DNA of 64,000 nucleotides, taken from NCBI GenBank assembly GCA_035578905.1, contig JAQJVL010000526.1:356037-420036 (forward strand). The letters run 5' to 3'. The DNA is from Stictocephala bisonia. Its lineage: Eukaryota; Arthropoda; Insecta; Hemiptera; Membracidae. The number at the start of each line of letters is the position of its first letter. Position 1 is the stretch's first letter. Shown in pieces: positions 24,640 to 36,299 of this stretch. The notes beneath the pieces were generated by a model. That model was given only the letters and a program-made list of their open reading frames with translations. It ran no database searches and was not told where the DNA came from. Position numbers and translations under genes: made by a program.

Positions 24640-25410
24640 GGTATGGGAGAGTCATTGGCCCATAGGGATGGCAACGATATATCGATATATTAGAAATATC
24701 AATACATTTCGGTATATTAGTATCGATATTTTCTTTCGATAATATCGGCCATATCGATATTTTAGTACGATATATCGTATCACCATAAATATTGACTTTA
24801 TTCCCTTTTCTCAAAATCATCACGATTCGAAAAAAACACATTTAAATTGCTTCTTATGCGTACAAAACATGAAATATTTAAGTAACTTTTTTCGTTTTTT
24901 TACGCGAGGTCAACGCACTAAAACATAGTTTATTGTAGACCAGTGTGTGGAACGGGTAAATGAAGTTGTGTATGAGTTGACACCGCTGATTCTAGGATGC
25001 CTAGGCAGTCGCCTTACAAACAATTACTACACTATTTTTATAATTCACATATTAATTATAGTTATAATTATTCTTAATTTGAATTTTTTGTATTCAACCC
25101 CACAGACCACAAATTGTTTCGTTAGATAAATGTATTAATTTTTACATTCAGTAAGCTATTCTAAATAATACAGCTACATGTGACTGTATTGTTAGTCATG
25201 ACATAGAGTTAGTGCATATTTTAAATAGATAAAATCATTTACAATTCGATATATCGATATTTTTCTTTTGATATTATCGTTAGATCGATATTAGTTTGCA
25301 ATAAATCGATATGTTGACAATATTTGCCATCCCTAGTGGCCGATCAATCTAGGGTGTCAGAATATTTCCTTGAGTTAAAGATACGCAGGTTCGAATCCCG
25401 GTCCTGTTAT
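24640..25410 (+). repeat. tRNA-Leu-like sequence split by a MITE
   Basis: Removing the insertion at 24663-25335 brings 'gagtcattggcc' next to 'gatcaatctagggtgtcaga', followed by a perfect B box 'ggttcgaatcc' at 25388-25398. The order 'TGGCCGA...TCTA.GG.G.CAGA' resembles the 5' half of a tRNA-Leu. The acceptor and T stems do not pair well, so this is a tRNA pseudogene or SINE head, not a working tRNA. Confidence 0.45.
24663..25335. mobile_element. hAT-type MITE, 673 bp
   Basis: The ends are exact 12-bp inverted repeats, 'TAGGGATGGCAA' (24663-24674) and 'TTGCCATCCCTA' (25324-25335). Flanks 'ttggccca' and 'gtggccga' match at six of eight positions, fitting an 8-bp duplication. Subterminal DNA on both sides is dense in 'gatatatcgatat' repeats, in inverted arrangement. 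No coding capacity. The superfamily is inferred from the duplication length and the TAGGG start. Confidence 0.75.
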
Positions 25411-25429
25411 TTTTATCAGAAATATTCAT

Positions 25430-26270
25430 CATGTACTGTATTAGTTGTCTATCTATCTTTATCTTACTCACATATTAATAGTTTATGGGAATAGGTAAAA
25501 CAAAGTTAAAAAGTAGATCGGATTGGCAGTGTTTAAGTGAAGCAGCTCCCTTGAACAGTGAATAATTTTGTCCCACTCGAGCCTTCGACCCTCTACCTGG
25601 TGTTAACTATGGAACAACTTGCAACTCCATCGACTACCAAAAGACCATTGTCTGCTTAGTGTTCTAAAATAAGTCAGGATCGAACCTTCAGTCAGATTAT
25701 TAAAAAGCAAATATAAATCATTAAAAATTGTGCAATAAGTACTTAAAAATGTAAACTTTCATTTTTATTGGAATTAAACATTTAAACCATAGGGAGTAAT
25801 TTGCACTGCCGATTAAACCTGACATTTTTTTCTAATTCCATCATCAAAAGTACACTAAATATATATATATTTAAGTGACACAGAATAACACGTAGATAAC
25901 ACGTAATGACAGAAGATAACACATATTTTTTGTTTATTCATATTTAACTAAACAAAAATTAAAACAATTAACTTAAAAACATTAGTGGACACCTAAAAAG
26001 GCCAAAAAAGAAAATTATGTAATAATAACTAAAATAAATACAATCATGAAAAATATGAAAAATTAAAAAAAGATGTGTAAAATAAAGAATTAAATAGAAA
26101 AATAAATATATTACAACTAATTCAGAATATGAAGTATTAAAACCTGATATTTTCTTCTAATCAAAGATAAAAATGTAAAAAAGAAATTGTTTGGTTGTAA
26201 ATTTTTTTATAATTTTACAATTTAACACAATTCATAAATAACCAATCACACACATTACAAAACGCTGCAA
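25430..26270. other. AT-rich DNA with one dispersed block
   Basis: No gene seen. A block at about 25565-25640 ('gagccttcgacc', 'aacttgcaactccatc') recurs at about 27080-27135 ('aagcctccgacc', 'tacttgcaactccatc'). Confidence 0.45.
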
Positions 26271-26284
26271 CAATGTGTCCGATA

Positions 26285-26350
26285 TTGTTGGTTAGTCCGG
26301 TATGCGGCCCGGACCAACAATGCGTGGGTTCAAAGTCTCCTGCCGACCAT
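26285..26350 (+). repeat. hairpin with tRNA-box-like sequence
   Basis: 'ttgttgg' (26285-26291) and 'tccgg' pair with 'ccgga' and 'ccaacaa' (ending 26320), a 12-bp stem with a four-base bulge. It is followed by 'gggttcaaagtc', similar to a B box. A SINE head is possible; a functional tRNA is not supported. Confidence 0.35.
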
Positions 26351-26359
26351 GAAATCTGT

Positions 26360-27820
26360 TTGACCAAACTATCCACTGCTTACATAGTGGTCCCAGAGTG
26401 CACAAAGCTGGCTATTGACTTAAAGTGAACAATTGGCAGCTCCTTTTATCCATGAGTATCATGCAACAACTATCAGCAGTGGAAACTGTCCATACTTTGT
26501 ACGTAGTAACGCATTTACATCTTTTATCTGCTAACCTGCATTATGTATAATGTAATTTTCTATATTATAATCTAGTAAATATAGTGATGACAAACTCAAA
26601 AAGGTGTATAGAACTCTTAAAAAAATATTTAAAATAATTCCTTATATTGAATTGATCGGTTTGGAAAGTAAGAAAATATATTGAATGTTTACTAGTTGGT
26701 CGACAGCACAAATTTTTACCGTTAGTGGCCTAAAAAATGCTGTTCTATTTCATCTGTACGGTTTATGCTTATTGTTATAATGATTATGAAAGGTCCATTC
26801 TAGGGGACCATAAGTTAATATTGTAAGTGTTTTAATAAAATCCTCAAGAATGAAATTTGGTGTTTTCACATACGGTATTTAGCTGCAAAATATTATTAAA
26901 ATACTTAATTTTTACAAAAGTCAACTCATGGTCCAACAGAATAGTTCTTCACCTGTCAATGGCACTTCAAGTGTTACGTTATGAATATTACTACGGACCG
27001 AATCCCTAAAATAGAAACCCATGTTTTTGGCGTTTTCTCGTGAAGTGAAACAACAGTCTTCTCTAGTATATAATTTTACTTTCTCAAGCCTCCGACCTAG
27101 CGTTTGTTTTGGAACTACTTGCAACTCCATCAGTGGTTATCGCCTGTCCGTCCAACCCCTAATCACTGTGGTTTGAACAGTCGTGGCAGTTCACTTTCCT
27201 TCCCCGCTTGGCTAACAGGCAGCGCGTTTGAATGGTAGCTAACGTCGGCGTTTTGAGTAAACATCACTTCACTTGAAAAAGTTTACCCTTATAATTTTAA
27301 TTTATATATTTAAAATGTTAACATGCTTTATAGGACAAGTGTGAATAGTACCCTAAGAGATATATTTGTTCTAAATACAGTAATTTGGTTTATTAAAAAA
27401 ATATACAACAAAAATATTTAAATCTGATCTCTAGGGCTGTCAACTATTGTGTTCTATTTAAAAAAGGATAAGTTTAAAAGGCTACGTTCATAAATAAATC
27501 TGTATTCCTTTTTTTTAATTAACTTTAGTCTTATGGAAAATCATTTACAATACGTCGGCAGGTATAGCACATTCTGAAGTTGAAATATATGATTTATCTC
27601 AGTCTCTAGTGAACGTCTTCTTATATTCTGTCGTCCACATCGGCGGGACGTGTCTGGGTGGAGGGGGGTTGTAATGTCATGTTAATACATCTTTATTTAC
27701 TACAAAATATTTTGACATAAATGAAATGGGTATCAAATTTAACGTTTATAAACTTACTTAAGGCTTAAACTTCACAAAAAATGCTTAACATTACATCAGT
27801 TTCTGCTACATCGGGCTTAG
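26360..27820. other. AT-rich DNA, no gene seen
   Basis: Nothing beyond the small dispersed block at about 27080-27135. A GC-richer patch lies near 27120-27260. Confidence 0.45.
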
Positions 27821-27825
27821 ATAAG

Positions 27826-27890
27826 AGACTGCTATTGGCCTTTTCTTTGATCTTACTAAGGCATTTGATGCAGTTAATAACGGAGAGGAG
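27826..27890 (+). pseudogene. LINE reverse transcriptase fragment
   Basis: A short frame reads 'TAIGLFFDLTKAFDAVN' at about 27829-27879. This is the conserved first catalytic block of LINE reverse transcriptases ('FLDLSKAFDTVNH' type). Nothing recognisable flanks it, so it is a small relic. Confidence 0.5.
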
Positions 27891-27959
27891 AGATAGTGGC
27901 TTGAAAAAAGGAAAACAATAATAAGCCAATTAACAATAATGTAAACATATTCTTTACAT

Positions 27960-30900
27960 ATATAATATACACTATGCATTTTTTATAACATTCTTGATAA
28001 CACTGGAATGTAAGTCATTAATAATTCTTTAAGTCAAGTATCTATTAAGCCTTTTACACACGTACAAAGAGAGGTTATTTTACTCAACCGTTATTGTCAA
28101 ATAGTATATTATACTGTAAAATTTTTTCGTTTGAAATTTATTTGTTAGCATTATATTGTTCATGGAAGGTTACTTATCGAAAGTTGTGTTTTTTTTTTAA
28201 TAAACATTTGAACAATTTTAAATCTCCAAAATATTATCTACCTATCAAGTAAAATTATGTGTTCCATAATATTTTTACCCAAGTATAATTAAACGGAAAA
28301 TAAAAGCGTCTTTCTGATTTCACAGAAAATCTCAGACTACAGTAAGTATAATTCATTTAAACACATATTTGTAGTAATGTGTTTGTTATTTATTTAATCA
28401 ATATCCGTATATCATTGTAACTGAAATATAGAACTTCGCATGGTCTCTCGATCACTGCTCCCTTGTTCGTAAAACTGACACCTTATCCATTTCCATAATT
28501 AAGACGCAAATATTACAAAAGTTGTTTAAAACTATATCTATTAACACTGATGGTCACTTGCCGTTTAAAATTACCACATATAGCAATTCAAATTTTGAAA
28601 TGAAATTATCTACTCTCTTTCTACATAATCAACGTAAGAGTATCATAATTCCAACCAAATTATAAATTTCTCATTGACGTTTTCACGATGTCACCCTCAA
28701 GCCCTAACTTCATCTGGTAAAATAAGAACTCTTTTAACTTTTTTACAATGCACAGAATTCTTAATGCCAATGAGGGCTTCCTTAATGTATAATATTGAAG
28801 ATCTAACACAATATCTACTTGCGAATCATACTTTAAACAACGGTGTCCGTTTTCACGTATTGCTATACTTATCTGACAAATATGATTATTCCTAGGAATA
28901 ACGTTGTTGAGTAAAGAGTATGACTAATACGTTTTATTACATTACCACAGATAAATTATACCACTTTTTAAATGAAAATCGTTAACGGCTGACACTTACC
29001 ATCCAATTAAGAAAGTAATGTAAGACTTATCATTGAGTGCAGATTAAATTCTTTGGTTGAAAACTCTGATAAAGTTAGAAAAGGTAATCAGAAGCAATCA
29101 AAGTTTATTTTGTGTTAGGCTTTTAATCAACGTAGTTATTAAAGCTTGGCAATACAAGGTTATTGAAAACGTTCAAAGACAAATGCCTCCTTTGTTTTAC
29201 TTTGAAAATAAGGAACAGTATTCGAACAAACTTCGATTGTGTTTCCTTTCTTTCAAAATTTTAATTAAAAATTTTAATTCAATTATATTTTATTCAACGT
29301 TTTATTAATTACGAACTATCTACTTTTCAAACCATATTAAAAATTATGAAGTTTCTTGTTAGTTTCAAGTTCGATTACTTTATTGTCAGGTGGTCCAAGA
29401 AATGTGGGAGGTAAGTACGCCATCTAGAAAAAAATACGGTAGGCATCACGCACATCCCACAAACGTCATGGGTGAAATGAAAATAAATGGTACCAGGTAA
29501 CTGGCAGAAACTTTCTCCCCCTTTCTTATGTCAGGTTGTTTAAAAAACGAAAATTAAAGGATGTAAAAACACATCGAAATAAAAACAGATGTTCAATTAA
29601 TTACATATCCAGATTTTATGTTAACAACCTTCAACAGCTTGAATTGTGGCTGGCAGCCTTCGGCCTCCGGCCCCAACTTAGTGAAGTAGTAAGTTAAATA
29701 TTTTAAATGTGCCCATGTGACGTCACAGTCTTGTCATGATACCTACCGTCTGTTCTAGTTACCGTGAGTTAGTGCACTAAACATACAAGGCCGTTTCCAA
29801 AGTGGCCTACTGAAAGCACCTGTTCGAGAGAGATGCATTGAGTGTTGGAAGCGAGATAGTGAACTGAGATATTTGCTATGTGTAACTAATTTTTTAACAT
29901 GTTTATATAACTATTCTGATGGGGACCAATATTTTCTAAGAATTATTGTTACTCAGCTGATATTTTGACTCCAAGTGTTGAGAAAAGTTATAATACAGTT
30001 TGCAAATGCTTGGTAGAAATAAATTGGCATGATAGTGGTTGCTAGAAATGTTATTAAAATATTTAAAAGCAAAAACAAAAGTTTGAGAACTTTTTTATTC
30101 AAAGTGATAGTTTAAAGAAATACTAAAGCGGCTTTTATGACCAGTTGTTATTTGTAGATAAACGTTCCATTCTGAAAGTATATGTTGGATGTTTATAGCC
30201 AATCTGATGAGATGTACTAAAATAACAGCAAATGGTGCAACAGAATATTCTGTCCGTATGTAAATGAATAAATGATAAAACAACAAATATCAGATCATAA
30301 ACATAACTGTTATGTACGAAAATGGCTTCAGTTTAGAGTTTGAAAAACAACATGTAAAAAATATATTTAGTAAATTAATTACGATAAAAAATATGAACAC
30401 CAACATAATAAATACATACCGTCAAGAAAAAAAAACTTGTTTATAGAAGCCAGTCAATTCTATTTAGCTATTTCATATTACTCCATTTTGAATCCGACAT
30501 AGAACGTTATATTTATTTTGTTTATTTTCGTAATTAATAATATTTATAATGATTATTGGTAAATATATAGTAACATACAAATAACATAACTAATCTGTTT
30601 TGTTAAATATCTAGTTCTTATTTGTCGTAGGAAAAATGTATATCATATTCCTGTTTATCAAAAAAAAAAAAACTACAAAATATGTTCATAGTTTTTGTGT
30701 AAACATTTTTGTAAAAAATCTGTATATTCGCGAAGAAATTGCTATGAATCTGCGTTCGTGGGGTTAATATTGATTTATTTTTTCCGTTAGATCATGATAC
30801 TATCAGACACAAAGTTCTACAACTACGTCATAATAGCTTCTCATGGTACACAGAGGGTGTAGTTTGTAGAGATGGGATTAGATTACAGTCTAAGAAACAC

Positions 30901-31380
30901 TCCATCTGTCTGTCACCACCACAAGTCATTAGTCACGGTGAATACCACTAACACGATGGTTTTTGTACTGCACATGGAACCATATATGAGTCATAAACAT
31001 GATTCGGGTTTTCAACAATACTAGTGAAGATAGAAGTACCGTTTGATTGCAATAAATGAATTTTTGTTCAATTGATTGATACGAAGATTTCACTTGGTGT
31101 TTGATACATTTCAAATAAAAAGTTTAATTAAGAAAAAAATCTCTTACCAAAGGCCCTGTATGCAGCAGATATGAAAATAATAAAAAGCAAAACCAAAATT
31201 TACAATATCGAATAATGTTAAGCAAACTGGGTCCCTATTTAGTTGTGATATTTAGTACTTAAGGATTCATCAATTTTACAGTCACTTCAAGTGTCTCTGT
31301 TTACATATCTGAAGTAACACAGCACCAACATTAACACCTAAAGTTTATTTATTGAGTGACCTAAAAAGTATTTTTGTTGT
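27960..31380. other. AT-rich DNA, no gene seen
   Basis: Several frames of 60-85 codons exist (for example 28674-28895 and 29057-29308), but none shows a motif I recognise. A GC-rich spot lies at 29645-29685. Confidence 0.4.
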
Positions 31381-31389
31381 CTCATACTT

Positions 31390-31960
31390 CCCTCCGATCC
31401 TTACACTGTCCATCGTCAGATATCTTCTTCTTCCCTTTCCTCAACATTTTTCTTGTATACCTGTTCTCAGCTATTTGAGTTCTCCTTAAGTTACAGTATT
31501 TCCCTGTCTTCGACAATTGTCCTCGGTACTTCTTCATTTCACAGATATTCTATTTTCCCCATTGTATCCAATCTCTTTTCCTAAGAATCTATGTTCCACT
31601 CCATATAATGAAACATCCCATAAATAATATTTTTCTCAGCTTCTTATCCAACGATCCTCCAACTTAAAAATTTATATTGAATTTTTCTTTTGCCGAAGCA
31701 TCCATACTTCTACTTCATTCCTTTAACTCATATGTCATTCAGTTATACTTCCTATACTGTATATTTAAAACTACGTACTTTCTCTATTGGTTTCCCTTAA
31801 GTTAAGTATTCATTCATTTTTCATATATTCCTATTACCATAATCATTGTTTTATTTATGTTAATTTTCATCCCACACTCTTCATTTATTTAACTTGTTTC
31901 TAAGCCTTCCTTACTTTCTGCTACAACAACCAAATCATACAATACCATCTATATTAGTTA
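31390..31960 (-). pseudogene. LINE reverse transcriptase remnant
   Basis: On the minus strand the DNA reads, in order, 'YDLVVVAESKEGLETS' (about 31950-31900) and 'NEECGMKININKTMIMVIG' (about 31890-31830), both typical of the catalytic palm of LINE ORF2. Shifted frames then give a trace like 'LDKKLRKILFMGCFIIWSGT' (about 31660-31590), matching the usual 'L+K+L.K......LYG.ET' region. The catalytic Asp pair is partly lost. Stops and frameshifts make it a pseudogene. It resembles the LINE type often annotated as endonuclease-reverse transcriptase in insects. Confidence 0.6.
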
Positions 31961-31969
31961 TTATGGCTA

Positions 31970-33400
31970 GCAAATAGTTCCAAAACATATTGTTTTACAT
32001 ATTTGTCTTTAAATCCTATTATCGTGAATTAATAAGTCTAGGGGAAGTTGTATATTTTGTCATGCTGAATTGTTTAAATAATAAAATTCTAAAGCAGATC
32101 AGAATGAGACTGATAAAAACTATAATTTAAGCAAATATTGGGTCAATCCTTTATTTAATTTAAGATTGTCAAAGAAGAGATACAATAGAAAGGTAGATAT
32201 ATCTGTCCTTTTGTAGCTATGAACGTTTCAATGGAAAATTCTCAAGGGAACATCCAACGTAAAAATATATTCCAAGAAAGCAGGGAAATGGTATAACCTA
32301 TTTCAACAGATTTGCTCTACTTATAATGTAAATATTATACGATATTCAAAGTAAAACAAACATTATTTATCTGCATCGAACGTAACAAGCTAAATAAACA
32401 ACATTTAATTATAAATAAATATTTATACTGTTTTAATGTAAACATGACTAGGGTTTTGTTCGGCTTTAACTCACTTTAAAGAAATATCTATCTTTTATTA
32501 ACTTAATTGTTAACTTGTTTATTAGGTAAGAATACATTATACTAGCAAAAACTCCCAATTTATTTTTATACCTTGAAGCAAACAAAAAACTAAAAAAATA
32601 TACTCTACAATCACATGAAACGAACTGTTATTTTTATTTAGTGTATGCCCAACCTTTAATCTACAATTACACAGGAACTAATTGATAAAAATGCCAAATC
32701 TATAAATAAGTACCTTGAACGAACAACTTGATTGTAATTTAAATAAATCATGTTCAGTTCATCAGATCAAATTAGTTGGAAATGTTACAAGTATAATATT
32801 ACGATAATCCATAGGCTAATTGATACGTCCAATTAAACCAAAAGTACTTTGTATGAACATTAAAAAAGGTAAGGATATTTCACCTTCTATCATTTCATAA
32901 ATGACTAATTGGCAGAAGATACATTGGGGGAGAGGGGGATTAGATGTTTAACATTGGCGTAAGTTGGCCATAATTTTGATCGAACTGAAAAAAATCTAAT
33001 AAACATATCGTTTTTCGAATATTTATTTAATAACGACTATTTTGATTAATTCAATTATGTTTCACGTATATTACAACAGTTTTTGTAATATAGTAGGATT
33101 TCATTATGCTAATTGAATATTAACTGTACACTATAACTTGACTGCATACATTTAGTAGTCTTAATAACGTCTCCAGCATGACCTGTGGCAGTAAATACGA
33201 TTTTTTTATTTTATATATACTTGAAATATTGTTAATAAATACATGCATATTAATTTACCAAATAAATACACTCTCTCAGTTCAATTGCATTAAACGCAGG
33301 CAAAAAATATCAAATAAAACAAAAATCTAATTTTTTAGTTAAGAGGTAAAACCGTAAATTATTAATATTAAGGCACGTTAATTTAAGGAGCGAGAACCAA
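31970..33400. other. AT-rich DNA, no gene seen
   Basis: Nothing recognised. Confidence 0.5.
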
Positions 33401-33439
33401 ATGTAGATTTAGACAAGACAGATAGACGGAGGTAACATG

Positions 33440-33660
33440 TGATGATAATTGGTAAGGAGATGTTTGTTTGTACACAGTACCAGCATATTGAATAAATTAT
33501 GGAGTCGTTTGAACATCCAAACTGTTACTTGTTACAAATCACCAAAGTTCATGTAGTCAGTAAACATACAAGATTAACATGGCGTAAAACTAAACTGTTT
33601 TCCCAAGACATAAATCCGAGAATTGGAACCCATTATCTAAACGTACTTTAGAAATGCAAT
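33440..33660 (+). repeat. dispersed repeat family E, copy 1
   Basis: It aligns over more than 200 bases with 62660-62862. Shared blocks include 'tattgaataaattatgg', 'gttacaaatcaccaaagttc', 'cagtaaacatacaagattaa' and 'gacataaatccgagaat'. No frame is conserved. Confidence 0.8.
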
Positions 33661-33789
33661 TACATTGGCATTTTAAATGTATAAGTCTGTTTTCCTTCAT
33701 AAACACTTCCTTCATTAATGTATGCTTACTGACGTACTAAAAATTATCGGCATAAATCTTAGCATATAAAATACAAAAAAAAAAAAAAA

Positions 33790-34390
33790 AACATGAATTC
33801 ACCATGTACCGTTACGTACGTACTAATTACTCCGGAACCATGGAACAGATTTTGATGAAATTTGAGGGAAGGTTAGCTTTTGTATTGTAATATATTTGTG
33901 TTTTATGAGGTTCTGTACTGTATATATAAAAGGTGGAAAAAATATATAAACGCTATTACAACGTTATTTTTTCCATAGATAATTTGATAATTTAGTTTTG
34001 TTATATAATTTTGTTTCTTAAAGTATAATTTTTTATCAGAATAATTTAGTTGAAACTGATGAATAACGGAAAAATAATTTGTTAAAATTAGTTTCTTTGA
34101 CATTCAAATGGCCGCTACTCTGGAAAGGATAAACCGTTCGAAGTCCGGTTTGCGGCAATTAATTTCCCTTGAATAGACCTTTCGTTTGATACCAATCTCG
34201 ACCTACATTGAAGATTTTCGCTCAACTCCTAGTGGGCCATCCTTCTGAAAAGATGAAATGTCGCTAATGGCGTCAAAAAGTATGTTCATTGTAACCATGA
34301 TCATGTACAAGAATTAACTTTTACAAGTGAAGTTAAACAAAGGTTGTGAAAGCGTTTCCATATTTTTTTGCCACCCTGTATGTACCAACA
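33790..34390. repeat. probable old transposon, unclassified
   Basis: The text 'ggaacagattttgatgaaat', a B-box-like 'cgttcgaagtcc' near 34137, and an end-like 'ttttttgccaccctgt' near 34363-34379 suggest repetitive DNA. A matching left end was not found. Confidence 0.25.
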
Positions 34391-34399
34391 CGTATTGTG

Positions 34400-35160
34400 T
34401 TAGTTAAAAAAACTTTTTCATGTATTAAATTAATGTTTATGTATTTTATAAGAAATGTTAAAATAAACATTGACGTTATTAATTTGTTATTCACAGCATC
34501 GTGACTCTTAATATCGCCTGAAGAGCTTTTCGTAAAGAAATGTTTCTTCTATGAGAAAAACCTGTACGTTTGTATTTCCATAATCTGTAAAAAGAGATCT
34601 ACAACTTACTTTTCACAAGTCTTTGTCGTAAAGTTTTCAGAGGTGTTTGAGATATTCTCGTTTGTTTTGTGTCACAAATGGCCTTTGTGCAGGATCGACT
34701 CTTTGTTCAGTGACATGATGTGTTTTCTTTGGTTGTCCGTAATGAGGCATGTCCTTTGACTGCATGTATGAAAACCTTCCTCAACGGGAACTAAATATAC
34801 TGGTATTAATCATTGTTTTATTTAAATAAACGTTTATTGATAATTACTATACCTGTTATTATTTTACCTGAATGATGAAAGATGTTAAATAATAATAATT
34901 TTATGATTGAACTGCAGTTTTAAAATTTGTGTGTCCATTTGGAATAAACAATAAGTTACTACATACATTTATAAAATACACTGTTTATAATTGCTCACAA
35001 GTAAATCCCGAACATTAGTAATCCTTATCATAAAGCCAATTAACTTTAGAAATCAAAATTAGTATCTACATTCTCTAACTTTTATTGTATTAACGTACGA
35101 ATAACATATTTATCCGCAAAAAAATATCAAACTCAGGAACAACTTAGTTAATTCACCACA
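34400..35160. other. AT-rich DNA, no gene seen
   Basis: Nothing recognised. Confidence 0.5.
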
Positions 35161-35162
35161 AT

Positions 35163-35422
35163 GTTTTCCCCCCGTTAATTCACTACCACTTGATAAATAT
35201 TCTATTGCTCTAAAAACTGTTCCCCAATCATTTGTATGATCTTATCTTATCACTTTCCAAGAATTTACACACAGAAAGCGCAATCGGCGGTAAGTTCATC
35301 ATTGGATTCACCAGTTTGTGATCAACTTTAGTACCCACCTAACCTAACCGTAATTTCGACAATAAAAGTAGTGGTAGTGAAGTAACAGAAGAAGTAGTGA
35401 TAGTGAATGAGGGGAAAGGCCC
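35163..35422 (-). mobile_element. TTAGG-bearing MITE, copy 3 (shortened)
   Basis: This is a reverse-strand copy. 'cccgttaattcactaccact' starts it and 'gtagtgatagtgaatgaggg' lies near the end. The internal landmarks 'tctattgctctaaaaactgt', 'aagcgcaatcggcggtaag' and 'cacctaacctaacc' (35337-35350, the TTAGG tract reversed) match the other copies. The segment for the 'tccgctagg' region is deleted. Confidence 0.75.
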
Positions 35423-35429
35423 TTAAACT

Positions 35430-36280
35430 CAAAAAACTAAAGTGTTTAAGTATAAGATATGTATCAAACTACTCAAATGATGGAATTTGTTGATATGTCA
35501 GAAGTAACCTGCAAATTATTAATTTACTATTACCTAATGTTTTATGAATAACGCAACTAAACTTATTAATTACACTTAGAACAAAATAATGTTTAAGCAT
35601 AATTGTGCCTAAATGTACATACCGTTTACACAGAGCAAAAAATGAGCGGTAGCATTTTTTCTGATTCCTCTTCGTTTATAGTCTATCTGTCTTTTTGTGT
35701 TTTTTACAAAAACTTAAAAAACTGAAAAATGGTTAGATCGACTGAATAAATGCTTTACATTGAATGACAACAGAATAAAACATCGAGTTATCTTCATCTT
35801 TTGAAATGGAGGAAATCTTAAAAATATTGTTTAGAAGATATTTGGAGTTAAAAGTGGTAAATGGTCACCATATTGAAATGACTATTGAAAATTTAGTCAA
35901 CAATTACAGGTCGAGGTGTCATGAGCTCAGCGAGTGAAGGTGTTGGCACGCGAAGCGTACACTTTAATAATCCTATTTGCGTAGTGTTGGAATTATTAAA
36001 GTGGCAATGAACGTTGTAACAATCAACTCCAGAACATTGAACTCAGCCAGTACACTAATCACTCATCTTATTACACTGACCACTTAACACTAAGAGGATT
36101 ACGAAAGCCAAGAACAACCTCTACTAAGGGATGCCATTGGATTAAATAATTAAGTCAGGCAACATATTGTGTCTTCAAAATGATTTATAAAGTCTCTTTG
36201 ATAACCGGTTCATCTAAAAGTGTTTGAAGTGGTTTCATATACAAATAAAAATAAAGGAAACTTAGTTGTTATGGTTTAGT
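35430..36280. other. AT-rich DNA with one stem-loop
   Basis: No gene seen. 'cactttaataat' (from 35960) pairs with 'ttattaaagtg' (ending about 36003). Confidence 0.5.
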
Positions 36281-36299
36281 CTAACATTGTCCCAATGTT

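Noticed and set aside
25381..25410. An intact tRNA gene ending in the perfect B box ggttcgaatcc
   Set aside because: The acceptor and T stems do not pair, and the A box is interrupted by a MITE.
30780..30960. Possible reverse transcriptase segment ('DHDTIRHKVLQL')
   Set aside because: Only a short, weak resemblance, and the following residues do not match LINE motifs.
35960..36003. Stem-loop 'cactttaataat ... ttattaaagtg' as a regulatory element
   Set aside because: AT-rich inverted repeats of this size are expected often in this DNA, and there is no gene nearby to regulate.
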